The notes below the pieces were generated by a model, which worked only from the letters and a program-made list of their open reading frames with translations, had not been told where the DNA came from and searched no databases. From Candidatus Kaiserbacteria bacterium RIFCSPHIGHO2_02_FULL_49_16 (GTDB lineage Bacteria; Patescibacteriota; Minisyncoccia; Phycocordibacterales; UBA2100), in contig MFLD01000036.1 of assembly GCA_001781465.1 (NCBI GenBank), forward strand, positions 15,816-55,121: a stretch of 39,306 nt of DNA, written 5' to 3'. How positions within the stretch are numbered: position 1 is the stretch's first letter; every line of letters starts with the position of its first letter. This document shows, in pieces, positions 14,630-22,274 of the stretch. Both the position numbers and the translations under genes were made by a program.

Positions 14630-15475
14630 CAGGCGAACGATGCGGGGCGTTTTTTGCTGTGGCGGCCTACCATGGGAATAAAATTCTCTCCAATGGCGTT
14701 CGCCGCGGTATTCTCCGTCGTAATATTTCTAGCGGCACTCGGCTGGCGCGCGACTAGAACAATAGAAACCCTTAATCCAAACTCTTTCTCTGATACAAGC
14801 GGGATTAACGGGCTTAGAAACAACGATGGCCGTGTGATTACTGCTGGGGCTACTGTTGGCGCGCAAGCCAGGGCATACGCGACATCATCAGACCCGAACA
14901 ACTTCTCGAATGTGCAATACGATGTGTTCGGACAGCTACTCGGCGCTTATGTGGAGCTTAAAAACTCCGGCACATACACAGAGGGAAAAGGGGTAGACCT
15001 CGCGAATCGTATTGCCGAGACGACTATGGCGCCTGTCGCGTATGCCGAAATCACGAGAGACAAAATAAAAACCGACGCGGATGTATCGCGCGAGCGAGTG
15101 ATTGCTTACAGGAGCGATTTGCAAACAGCGCTCGCGCAGCTTCTCTTGAATACCGAGTCCGAATTGGGGATTTTCAACAGGTACGCGCAAACCCAAGACA
15201 AACATCATCTCGAAACCTTGAGGGAGGTCGCGGGAAGGTATCACAAAACTGTTTCTCTGCTCTCTGCGATGACTGTTCCGAAGGACGCGCTTGATTACCA
15301 TCTCGGCATCACCAACTCCCTTTTGGAATTCGCGACAACACTCGACGCGATGATGAGAAACGCGGATGACCCGATGGCGACTTTGGCGCTTCTGCGCACA
15401 TACAACATGGCTGAAGAGAATGTGTACGCATCTTTCAACTCTCTCGCCTCGTACGAAAAGCGGAAAATTCTATGA
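14582..15475 (+). CDS. Membrane-anchored helical protein of the T4SS-like cluster, unknown
   Basis: The 297-residue protein has a 30-residue cytoplasmic N-terminus, one transmembrane helix (about residues 35-54, MAFAAVFSVVIFLAALGW) and a helical outside domain. No known family was recognised. Its second half (AMTVPKDALDYHLGITNSLL ... LLRTYNMAEENVY) parallels the end of the previous product, so the two may be diverged paralogs exposed at the cell surface. I chose ATG 14582; GTG 14564 is an in-frame alternative. Both lie within or beside the inverted repeat pair at 14551-14629. The stop overlaps the next ATG (ATGA), showing co-translation with the secreted 529-residue protein. Confidence 0.75.
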   Translation: MDIQNRNKKSPWLLTGQANDAGRFLLWRPTMGIKFSPMAFAAVFSVVIFLAALGWRATRTIETLNPNSFSDTSGINGLRNNDGRVITAGATVGAQARAYATSSDPNNFSNVQYDVFGQLLGAYVELKNSGTYTEGKGVDLANRIAETTMAPVAYAEITRDKIKTDADVSRERVIAYRSDLQTALAQLLLNTESELGIFNRYAQTQDKHHLETLREVAGRYHKTVSLLSAMTVPKDALDYHLGITNSLLEFATTLDAMMRNADDPMATLALLRTYNMAEENVYASFNSLASYEKRKIL

Positions 15476-17061
15476 ACACGAAAATTTCATTCATCCTTCT
15501 TATTTTTGCATTAGCTGTATTCGCTTTGCCCAGTGGTACCAACGCTCTAGATGTCACCGCCCCGGTAATTGATTGTCGGAATGCCCCGTCATCAAGCGTG
15601 GGGCGCACAGCGGCAATGGGAGGGTCATTCGTCCCAGTGAGCGATGCGGCTGTCACGCTAAATACCGGCATTTTGGTCTACAAAGAATGTGTTTTGAACG
15701 AGCTGATAAGCAAGCAGGTACAATTTCAGACTTCCAAGCTGCTAAAATCAACTCTTGAGGATTTCGTGGGAGGCAGAGAAGTGTGCAACTGGGTTGACGA
15801 CCAGTACATTTGCGAAAATAGGTCGTACTACCCTACAAATCTTCCGAAAGAATTGGCGGAAGTTGCGCAAAACACAGTGACAGAGGGCTTGAATGGCGAT
15901 CTGTACAATCAAATCCCTGATTCATATCAAGGCCTAGTTAAGCAGGCAGTTTATCGCACGAATGCCCAACAAACCAAAAATCCGGGCGCGTCGTTCGCAT
16001 GTTCGTACGAGGGAACGCCAGCGGAGCTCATCGCTGTTCAGAACGGTTCATACAACGGACCGCGAGACCTTTTTGCTGTTGCTGATTCAAACTGCAATCC
16101 GCTTCTAAGTTACTACAATGTGAAAAGCGACATCATGGGCAGAGCGAGTGCGGCAACGCAAAACACGCTTACCGAGCTCTCCATGAATAACAACGTGTAC
16201 AGCAAGACAGAGATAGATGAAAACGGCCTGCGGCGCGTTACCGTTCCCGGATTTATTTTGGCCAATAACTTGGGAGAGAAACTTGGTTCTGGTTTCCGCC
16301 AGCTTGAAAACCAGCGAGAGACTGGACAGCTTGTTGACAAATTTTTCTCAGGAATAGGAAATCAGCTCATCTCCGCGGGCATTGGCGGGCTCAAAGGCCT
16401 TCTCAGTTCGTCGCCCGGGCAACCATCATACATCGACCAAGTGGTCGCCAATACCAGCGCGGCGGCGCAAAACACGCAAACAGCCTTCACGACGGACGCC
16501 GTCTTGGTGGCACTCGGGAATGAACAGGAATTTCTGAGGGCAAAACAAGCAACGGCCGGCATCCTCAGGCAAAAAGATGCGCAGTTGCACGCGGCAGAAG
16601 ATAGATGCTGGAGCGACTTTGTGCTCCCTACCGTAAACCAATTTGCCCAGACAGAAAATATTACGTTTACTCGCAAAGCAACATCAACGGAGCGTTTCGC
16701 GCAAACGGTCATAGACGCAAACATTATTCCTCTCTTGAGTTCAATCAATGCCGAGATTACCGTTTCCAGTACAACGCTTAACGCGGTAAATACCATAGCT
16801 ATCGGGGTTGCCAACCGCACCGTAGACCAAGTTGATGCCTACAATCAGATAAACGCGCTCCGTACGAGCGGAGCGCTTCATACTTCCGACCAGAAATATG
16901 CCGCTGTCCAAGAAACAGAAAATGTACAGGCCGCGATAACAAGCGTCGTTACAGACATTATAAAGAAATGGGGCGATAGCATGAGCCTGCCTGAAGGATG
17001 GTGCAACACCCTCAACAATAAAGACGCTGTAACTCAATACTGGGTGAACAAGTGGAGATAA
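15472..17061 (+). CDS. Large secreted protein of the T4SS-like cluster, unknown
   Basis: The 529-residue product begins with a signal peptide (NTKISFILLIFALAVFALPS, cleavage near TNA-LD), and the rest is hydrophilic and largely helical. Several Cys residues (CRNAP, KECVLNE, EVCNW, YICENR, FACSYE, SNCNP, DRCWSD, EGWCNT) suggest disulfides in an exported protein. No known domain was recognised. It overlaps the previous gene by 4 bases and is 3 bases from the VirB6-like gene, so it probably works with that membrane channel, as an exported partner of the secretion-like apparatus. The chain ends with a conserved-looking Trp-rich tail (TQYWVNKWR). Function is inferred from position only. Confidence 0.75.
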   Translation: MNTKISFILLIFALAVFALPSGTNALDVTAPVIDCRNAPSSSVGRTAAMGGSFVPVSDAAVTLNTGILVYKECVLNELISKQVQFQTSKLLKSTLEDFVGGREVCNWVDDQYICENRSYYPTNLPKELAEVAQNTVTEGLNGDLYNQIPDSYQGLVKQAVYRTNAQQTKNPGASFACSYEGTPAELIAVQNGSYNGPRDLFAVADSNCNPLLSYYNVKSDIMGRASAATQNTLTELSMNNNVYSKTEIDENGLRRVTVPGFILANNLGEKLGSGFRQLENQRETGQLVDKFFSGIGNQLISAGIGGLKGLLSSSPGQPSYIDQVVANTSAAAQNTQTAFTTDAVLVALGNEQEFLRAKQATAGILRQKDAQLHAAEDRCWSDFVLPTVNQFAQTENITFTRKATSTERFAQTVIDANIIPLLSSINAEITVSSTTLNAVNTIAIGVANRTVDQVDAYNQINALRTSGALHTSDQKYAAVQETENVQAAITSVVTDIIKKWGDSMSLPEGWCNTLNNKDAVTQYWVNKWR

Positions 17062-17064
17062 GGT

Positions 17065-19845
17065 ATGAAAAAATATTTAGCAAATAATTTTTTCGTTGGA
17101 ATAATTCCGGCGCTTCTGGCGTGTGTTCTTGCCGCCATCGTGGTTCTTTTCCCCGCCCGCATTCAATTGCAAAAAGATTTCGTGGCTGTAAATGTTGCTT
17201 ATGGTCTTTTTGATCTTGATAGCGGCCTTTGCCGAAAAGGTTTTGATCTGCATGGATGCACCGAAGCTGACTTATCTATCGGGTGTACCATCAATAATCC
17301 GCAACTATGTAGTAATAATGACCATGTGGTTTTGAAGGCCATAAGTCTATGCAAAAATCGTGGCACAAACACAAACAGCGTGATTGGTGTTTTGTCTGTC
17401 ATGTGGAATGGCGGGACACTTTATTGCTCCAAGACTGCAAAAGATCAAGCTGACAAGGCTGCTAAGACTCTCGCTTTGACTAACCCCTCGTGCGAGGGGC
17501 TCGAGAACTTTTGGGCGAAACCCGGTGTCTGTACCGCGCGCTTAGTGGCTGTCGGATTGGGTGGCCTTCTCATTTCCATAGGCGCGTGGCTGCTCGCGCT
17601 CGCGGACATGATATTCAACTGGACGGTAGATAATACGATTCTTTTATTTTCTACCGCACTGTTCAATAAGGTTTCGCCAGCAATAAATATCGGTTGGACG
17701 GCGATGCGCGATATCGCGAATATAGTGATAATAGGAATGTTTACGTTCATCGCGGTTTCAACAATTCTCGGAATAAAGGAGTACGGGGCGGAGAAGATGA
17801 TTGCGCGGGTACTCGTGGTAGCAGTTCTTATAAATTTCAGCTTGCTTTTTACGAAAATAATTGTTGATGCTTCCAATTTTACCGCCGCGCAATTCTATGC
17901 TCCTCTTAATGGATACCCATCTTTAAGCGTCGCTCGCGCTGAAGCAGAAAGACTTTCTAAAGGGAGTCCTGGTAGGGCAGTCTTCTCTACCGCCGAAGAT
18001 TCCCTCGAAGCTCTGAATCAGCTCCCGAGCAAAGGAATTGCCGGGCAATTCATCGGATTTTTGAAAGTTACCAGTATTAGCAGTACTTTCAAGTCATTAA
18101 ATACCGTAGCCGAAAAGAATAGCGGCGGGGGATGGACGGTCCTTGGTCTAGGAATTCTGGGGTTCACGCTTCTCGGCGGAGTTGCAGTCGTACTGTTCTA
18201 TGGAGCGTATCTTCTCATCAGCCGAGCGGTACTTTTCATATTTCTTATGGTAACGGCCGCGGGAGCATTCGCGACTCATCTGATACCAAAAATGAACGAA
18301 AGCAAATACGGTTGGAACGGCTGGTGGTCTTCGCTTCTGCACAATGCCGCCCTCGCGCCGCTCCTGATGTTTTTTCTCTGGATAACTCTTCAGGTTTCTC
18401 AGGCAATACAAGCAAACAGCGGTTCGCTCGGCGACCTGGTCTCTAAAGATGCCTCGAGCGCCGACATAAACATGCTATTTTCCTATTGTATTATTCTCGG
18501 CCTGCTCTGGGGCTCATTCGCTCTGGCTAAGGAATGGGCAGGCCAGGTCGGCGGGCTAGGATTCACCGGCTCTTGGCTGAGTATGGCTCTCGCGGCGCCT
18601 CTCGCCCTCGGTTCCAGATTCATTGCCGCGCCGATCGCACGCAAGGTTCTTGGCTCAGGGGCAGCTGCAAGATCAATGATGCTTGAAAGTGATCTAAAGA
18701 AGGAGGCTGGCAAGGCCTCTAGGATAAAAGATAAAACTGGCTCTGAGTACAAGGCGGCTCTGGATAAGGTTACTGGGCTGATGAAAGCAAAAGAAAGGGC
18801 CGACAAATTTGCCCACGGCTCATTTAATGCGGCGAATCTCGCGCCAGTGAAGGCGGGGATGGGGTATCTTGGCGTTCCTGGCTTCTTGACTGGAGCAGGA
18901 AAAACAGAAGGATTTGCTGATGCCGCCAAGGCGCGCGCCGACGCGGCAATAAAGGCGGCAGAAGGGCTGGTGATTAAGGCAACCGATATCGGCAGAGAAG
19001 AACTGGCTGCAATCCGCGGCAAGCTTGATAACGACCCCGGACGTCACGAGGATTTGAGACTTAAAAAACAATCGGCGAGAGATTTGAGGCGCCTCGCAGA
19101 CAGCGCTCAAGCCACTCAAGAAATGCAGGTGCAGGACATGAATAATAGGCTAGACAAAGCGAGAGACGGTAAAGCACAGGGTGAGGGGACGCTTGCGTCG
19201 GTAAACCGGCAGAGAGAAGTTGAGGTGCCCGTGCTAGTCAAGTTCAGGACTGATCAAGCAAATGCTGAAGCCACCTTGCGACAGGAGACGGCGAATCAGA
19301 CTGGAACTTACGCAGAACAAACAGCAAGAATCAAGGCTGCGCAAGAAAAAGCGACCATAGTAGGAAAAATGGTTGAGGCACAACAGTCGAAGGTTGAGGG
19401 GCTTAATCTACAGGCGCAAGAAGCATCAACCGCGGTAACTAACTCAACTCAAACAATCAGTGAAACAGCGGCCGCTATCGCGGGAATTAAGAGAGACGTT
19501 GCAGATAAAGTGGCGGCAGCCGAACAAGCGGAGAAAGGCGCGGTGACTGCACTGAACGAGGCGACGCAGGATGAGGTTCAGGAGATAATTGACAACAGTC
19601 TTTCTCTCGCAACGGATGCCGCTGTGAGTAAGGTCTACAACCGAATCACAAACTTAGCAGTAGATGACACGATGTCGAATATGACTAGAAAAATCGCGGG
19701 CAAGCATTTTGATAAACAGGGTTACAGAGTGAGGCAACGCATTAGAGAAGAGAAAGCGGCGTTGCAAGGTCTTGCGGATACGGTGGCAGCAAACACCGCC
19801 GCCCAACAACAGGGAGGAGCCACAAATACGGGAGGGAACGCATAG
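17065..19845 (+). CDS. VirB6/TrbL-like polytopic membrane protein with long C-terminal coiled-coil
   Basis: The 926-residue protein has about eight to ten hydrophobic segments: residues 10-29, 160-185, 215-235, 245-268, 356-408 (two helices), 419-444, 468-490 and 496-525. Residues about 540-926 form a hydrophilic Ala/Lys/Glu-rich coiled-coil. VirB6/TrbL proteins form the inner-membrane channel of type IV secretion systems. Assignment rests on topology, the central run of helices and the neighbours (PrgI, VirB4), since this family is weakly conserved in sequence. The region between helices 1 and 2 (about 30-160) is Cys-rich and probably outside. It starts 3 bases after the previous stop with GGAGATAAGGT just before the ATG, and lies 12 bases from the next gene. 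Confidence 0.75.
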   Translation: MKKYLANNFFVGIIPALLACVLAAIVVLFPARIQLQKDFVAVNVAYGLFDLDSGLCRKGFDLHGCTEADLSIGCTINNPQLCSNNDHVVLKAISLCKNRGTNTNSVIGVLSVMWNGGTLYCSKTAKDQADKAAKTLALTNPSCEGLENFWAKPGVCTARLVAVGLGGLLISIGAWLLALADMIFNWTVDNTILLFSTALFNKVSPAINIGWTAMRDIANIVIIGMFTFIAVSTILGIKEYGAEKMIARVLVVAVLINFSLLFTKIIVDASNFTAAQFYAPLNGYPSLSVARAEAERLSKGSPGRAVFSTAEDSLEALNQLPSKGIAGQFIGFLKVTSISSTFKSLNTVAEKNSGGGWTVLGLGILGFTLLGGVAVVLFYGAYLLISRAVLFIFLMVTAAGAFATHLIPKMNESKYGWNGWWSSLLHNAALAPLLMFFLWITLQVSQAIQANSGSLGDLVSKDASSADINMLFSYCIILGLLWGSFALAKEWAGQVGGLGFTGSWLSMALAAPLALGSRFIAAPIARKVLGSGAAARSMMLESDLKKEAGKASRIKDKTGSEYKAALDKVTGLMKAKERADKFAHGSFNAANLAPVKAGMGYLGVPGFLTGAGKTEGFADAAKARADAAIKAAEGLVIKATDIGREELAAIRGKLDNDPGRHEDLRLKKQSARDLRRLADSAQATQEMQVQDMNNRLDKARDGKAQGEGTLASVNRQREVEVPVLVKFRTDQANAEATLRQETANQTGTYAEQTARIKAAQEKATIVGKMVEAQQSKVEGLNLQAQEASTAVTNSTQTISETAAAIAGIKRDVADKVAAAEQAEKGAVTALNEATQDEVQEIIDNSLSLATDAAVSKVYNRITNLAVDDTMSNMTRKIAGKHFDKQGYRVRQRIREEKAALQGLADTVAANTAAQQQGGATNTGGNA

Positions 19846-19857
19846 CTACTAATATAT

Positions 19858-20403
19858 ATGGAACCTGACAATGAAGAGAAGATACTAGATGAGAAAATAC
19901 AGGAGCGCTTCAAAGCATTACCGAAGGCGCTCCAAAACGCCATCACATCGGCAGATGTTGAAAAAAAACTGCGCGACCTATCAGATGTTCATAAACTGCA
20001 CCTCGACCAGTGGCAGAAACTTGAAAATGAAGTGATGCTCGCGCTCTTGGGTTTCCAGCCGGTGGAAAAGCTGGTAGCGAACATCAAAAACGAAGTCGGC
20101 CTTACCGATGAAATCGCGGAGGCGCTTGCGGGAGACATAGCGGATACAATCTTTCAGCCAATCCGCGCGGAGTTGGAACGCGAATTGGGAAAACCGGAAG
20201 ATGAGCCAGTAGCCAGTAGCTTGCAGCCGGTAGCAGAAAAGCCCGTAGCTAGTAGCCAGCAGCCAGTAGCATCTACTCCGCCGCCCGCTCCGCCAATGGC
20301 AAAATCGGTGCGAGCGACTCTGTCGCCCGCGTATGCGTCGGATACGAAAAGCCATGAGCGCAAGACCGTTGACGACGACCCATATCGCGAAGCGATAGGG
20401 TAG
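19858..20403 (+). CDS. Small helical protein with repeat-derived PVASS segment, unknown
   Basis: The 181-residue soluble protein has a helical, acidic first half (about residues 1-115, DEKIQERFKALPKALQNAIT) and a low-complexity second half. Residues about 118-142 contain three iterations of PVASS/PVAE, encoded by a GTAGCCAGTAGC repeat tract (about 20207-20275) of a type also seen in intergenic DNA at 29676 and 32614. The tail is Pro/Ala/Ser-rich. No known family was recognised. It follows the VirB6-like gene by 12 bases and is likely in the same operon. The repeat tract appears to have been captured in frame. Confidence 0.7.
   Translation: MEPDNEEKILDEKIQERFKALPKALQNAITSADVEKKLRDLSDVHKLHLDQWQKLENEVMLALLGFQPVEKLVANIKNEVGLTDEIAEALAGDIADTIFQPIRAELERELGKPEDEPVASSLQPVAEKPVASSQQPVASTPPPAPPMAKSVRATLSPAYASDTKSHERKTVDDDPYREAIG
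20207..20275 (+). repeat. GTAGCCAGTAGC-type repeat tract inside the 19858 gene
   Basis: Iterated AGCCAGTAGC / AGCCGGTAGC / AGCTAGTAGCCAGCAG units are translated as PVASS and PVAE. Related tracts lie in intergenic DNA at 20936-20990, 29676-29755 and 32614-32695. Confidence 0.6.
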
Positions 20404-20428
20404 TCGTCGCAAAGCTTCTAGCCAGAAT

Positions 20429-20850
20429 GTCTTTGCGAGCGTAGCGAAGCAATCTAGTACATCGTCGCATAATGTCGCTTATGATTCCCTGCGTATACAT
20501 TCTTGCGAGCAAGAGAAATGGCACATTGTATACAGGAGTAACGTCGCATCTGGAAAAACGGCTACAGGAACATCAATCGGGGACACTGGAGGGATTCACT
20601 AAGAAATACCACGTACACATGCTGGTATATTACGAAGTACACGAGACGATTGCTGATGCCATATCACGTGAGAAACAGATCAAAGGCGGTTCTCGAAAAA
20701 AGAAGTTAGCCCTCATTGAAAGCGTAAATCCAGCGTGGCGGGACTTGTCGGGGGAATTGTAAATACACTCTGGATTGCTTCCCGCCACGCTGCGCTCGCG
20801 GTCGCAAAGACAATGCGCTTACTGGATTGCTTCGCTATGCTCGCAATGAC
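20429..20850. mobile_element. Putative small mobile unit: GIY-YIG gene between inverted repeats
   Basis: Left repeat 20429-20454 (GTCTTTGCGAGCG then TAGCGAAGCAATC) and right repeat 20772-20811 (GGATTGCTT then CGCTCGCGGTCGCAAAGAC) are inverted copies with an insertion in the right one. A third related copy (GGATTGCTTCGCTATGCTCG) follows at 20824-20850. They bracket a GIY-YIG nuclease gene and interrupt the secretion cluster. Bases 20812-20993 otherwise hold only repeat fragments and the prgI upstream region. Mobility is inferred; no target-site duplication was identified. Confidence 0.5.
20481..20762 (+). CDS. GIY-YIG endonuclease domain protein (UPF0213-like)
   Basis: The 93-residue protein is a single GIY-YIG domain: CVYILASKRNGTLYTGVTSH contains the VYI and YTG (usual YIG) strands, followed by LEKRLQEHQSG with the catalytic-helix Arg, YYEVHETIADAISREKQIKG with the conserved Glu, and a basic end. 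Such short nucleases are common and mostly uncharacterised. I chose ATG 20481; ATG 20472 is three codons upstream. The gene is bracketed by inverted repeats and has no visible relation to secretion, so it probably arrived as part of a repeat unit. Whether it cuts the repeat is inference. Confidence 0.85.
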   Translation: MIPCVYILASKRNGTLYTGVTSHLEKRLQEHQSGTLEGFTKKYHVHMLVYYEVHETIADAISREKQIKGGSRKKKLALIESVNPAWRDLSGEL

Positions 20851-20993
20851 ACAGTACACGTCATCCTGAAGAAACGAATTCGCTGCTGTCCGAAGTGAGC
20901 AGGATGTTGCGTGTTATGATAGAGAAACTAGAGGCAAGCAACTAGCCGTCATTTATGTTTTGCCTAGAAGCTAGTCCCTAGCAGCTAATTCAT

Positions 20994-21458
20994 ATGCAAT
21001 TCCAAGTACCGCAATTCATAGAGGTTGAGGATAAAATCTTCGGACCGCTTACGTTCAAGCAGTTCGTATATGTTGCCGGCGGAGCGGGCACGTGCTATCT
21101 CTTCTGGAAAATCCTGCCCGTACTTGTCTCTGTGCCGCTTATCGCTGTTACCGCTGGGCTCGCCGCCGTTCTCGCATTTTTCCAATTCAACGGGAGGCCT
21201 TTCATCGCCGCGCTCGAGCATGGTTTTTATTTTCTTATCAGAAGCAAGCTCTACTTATGGAGAAACGAGAGCGGCAGAGAACATGCTACGACAAAAAAGC
21301 AGATGCTCGATAAGCACTCGCAGGAAACGACTCTCGTTCATGTCCCAATCCTTTCCAACAGCAAGCTACATGATCTCGCGTGGAGCTTGGACATAAAAGA
21401 GCGCATCACAGAGAGCGAGAATGAAGACGAGAGTAAACAGTTGACAGTTTACAGATAA
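20994..21458 (+). CDS. PrgI family T4SS membrane protein
   Basis: The 154-residue protein begins MQFQVPQFIEVEDKIFGPLT, the signature opening of PrgI-type proteins, followed by two transmembrane helices (about residues 22-65: FVYVAGGAGTCYLFWKILPV and LVSVPLIAVTAGLAAVLAFF) and an amphipathic segment (KLYLWRN). PrgI proteins accompany VirB4 in Gram-positive and CPR type IV secretion systems and resemble VirB3. The C-terminal tail is hydrophilic. Its last residues (QLTVYR) and the TAA stop come from the 100-bp repeat beginning at 21432. The upstream DNA (20936-20990) is a CTAGC-rich repeat running up to the ATG. Confidence 0.88.
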   Translation: MQFQVPQFIEVEDKIFGPLTFKQFVYVAGGAGTCYLFWKILPVLVSVPLIAVTAGLAAVLAFFQFNGRPFIAALEHGFYFLIRSKLYLWRNESGREHATTKKQMLDKHSQETTLVHVPILSNSKLHDLAWSLDIKERITESENEDESKQLTVYR

Positions 21459-21531
21459 CAGCACAATGCAAAAATACAAACCCACAAACTTTCTGTCGAC
21501 TGTAAACTGTAAACTGTAAACTATTCCTATG
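21432..21531. repeat. 100-bp intergenic repeat, copy 1 (TTTACAG family)
   Basis: This tract runs from AGTAAACAGTTGACAG to ACTGTAAACTATTCCTATG and agrees with copy 2 (22175-22274) at 98 of 100 positions by eye. It is an imperfect inverted repeat itself. Its left part encodes the end of prgI. TAAACT at 21517-21522, preceded by TG, lies 6 nt before the next ATG. Confidence 0.9.
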
Positions 21532-22179
21532 CCCCAAGCGCTCGCAAGCAAAAAATCAACACAGGATTTCGTACCGGTGCGCGAGGTGCGCGATGGAATT
21601 ATTGTCCTAAAAGACGGCGGCCTGCGCGCGGTTCTCTTGGCGTCATCAATAAACTTCGCCTTGAAATCCGATGACGAGCAGACGGCTTTCATAACTCAAT
21701 TTCAGAGCTTCCTGAACTCTCTGGATTTTTCCGTGCAAATATTCATAGAATCTCGCATGTTGGACATCCGGCCATATGTAGACACGCTAGAGGTCGCATA
21801 CAAAGAACAACTAAACGACTTGATGCGCGTCCAGATACGCGAGTACATAGAGTTCATCAAAAGTTTCACCGAGACTGCCAGCATAATGACTAAAAATTTC
21901 TTCGTGGTGGTGCCGTACGCGTCTTCAGGATTGAGCACGGGTACTTCAGGCCCGTCTTCATTTCTCCCATGGAACAGAAAAAAGGTCTCCGCCGAGCAGG
22001 AAGATAAATCGTTCGGAGAAAAGGTGTCGCAGTTGGAACAGCGCATTGGAATCGTTCAGCAAGGGCTCGTGCGCACCGGCGTCCGAACAGTACAATTGGG
22101 AACCGAGGAGGCGATAGAACTTCTGTACAAATTATTCAACCCCGGCGAGGAAGGGAAGCCGATGACGCTTGAGCAGTAA
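21529..22179 (+). CDS. VirB4/TraC N-terminal-domain protein (split)
   Basis: The 216-residue protein matches the N-terminal domain found in TraC/VirB4 ATPases: VREVRDGIIVLKDGGLRAVL, then FALKSDDEQTAFITQFQSFL, and IFIESRMLDIRPYVDTLEVA. It lacks any Walker motifs. The ATPase itself is a separate gene 92 bases downstream, which has its own N-domain-like segment. This domain may tether the ATPase to PrgI/VirB6-type membrane parts. It has a possible leaderless promoter inside the 100-bp repeat just upstream. The stop TAA lies inside copy 2 of the same repeat, so the repeats flank the gene on both sides. A segmental duplication could have produced the two N-domain-bearing genes. Confidence 0.75.
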   Translation: MPQALASKKSTQDFVPVREVRDGIIVLKDGGLRAVLLASSINFALKSDDEQTAFITQFQSFLNSLDFSVQIFIESRMLDIRPYVDTLEVAYKEQLNDLMRVQIREYIEFIKSFTETASIMTKNFFVVVPYASSGLSTGTSGPSSFLPWNRKKVSAEQEDKSFGEKVSQLEQRIGIVQQGLVRTGVRTVQLGTEEAIELLYKLFNPGEEGKPMTLEQ

Positions 22180-22274
22180 ACAGTTGACAGTTTACAGATA
22201 ACAGCACAATGCAAAAATACAAACTCACAAACTTTCTGTCGACTGTAAACTGTAAACTGTAAACTATTCTTATG
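22175..22274. repeat. 100-bp intergenic repeat, copy 2 (TTTACAG family)
   Basis: Near-identical to copy 1 with two C/T differences. It supplies the stop codon of the split N-domain gene at its left end and places TGTAAACT 6 nt before the VirB4 ATG at its right end. Confidence 0.9.

Noticed and set aside
16855-16876. 8-bp palindrome GCGCTCCG/CGGAGCGC in the 529-residue protein gene, and a similar 7-bp one at 17484-17499
   Set aside because: Within chance expectation for short arms; no second copy was seen.
20210-20275. CRISPR-like appearance of the GTAGCCAGTAGC tract
   Set aside because: Units are short, irregular and without spacers of constant length; no cas genes in the window.
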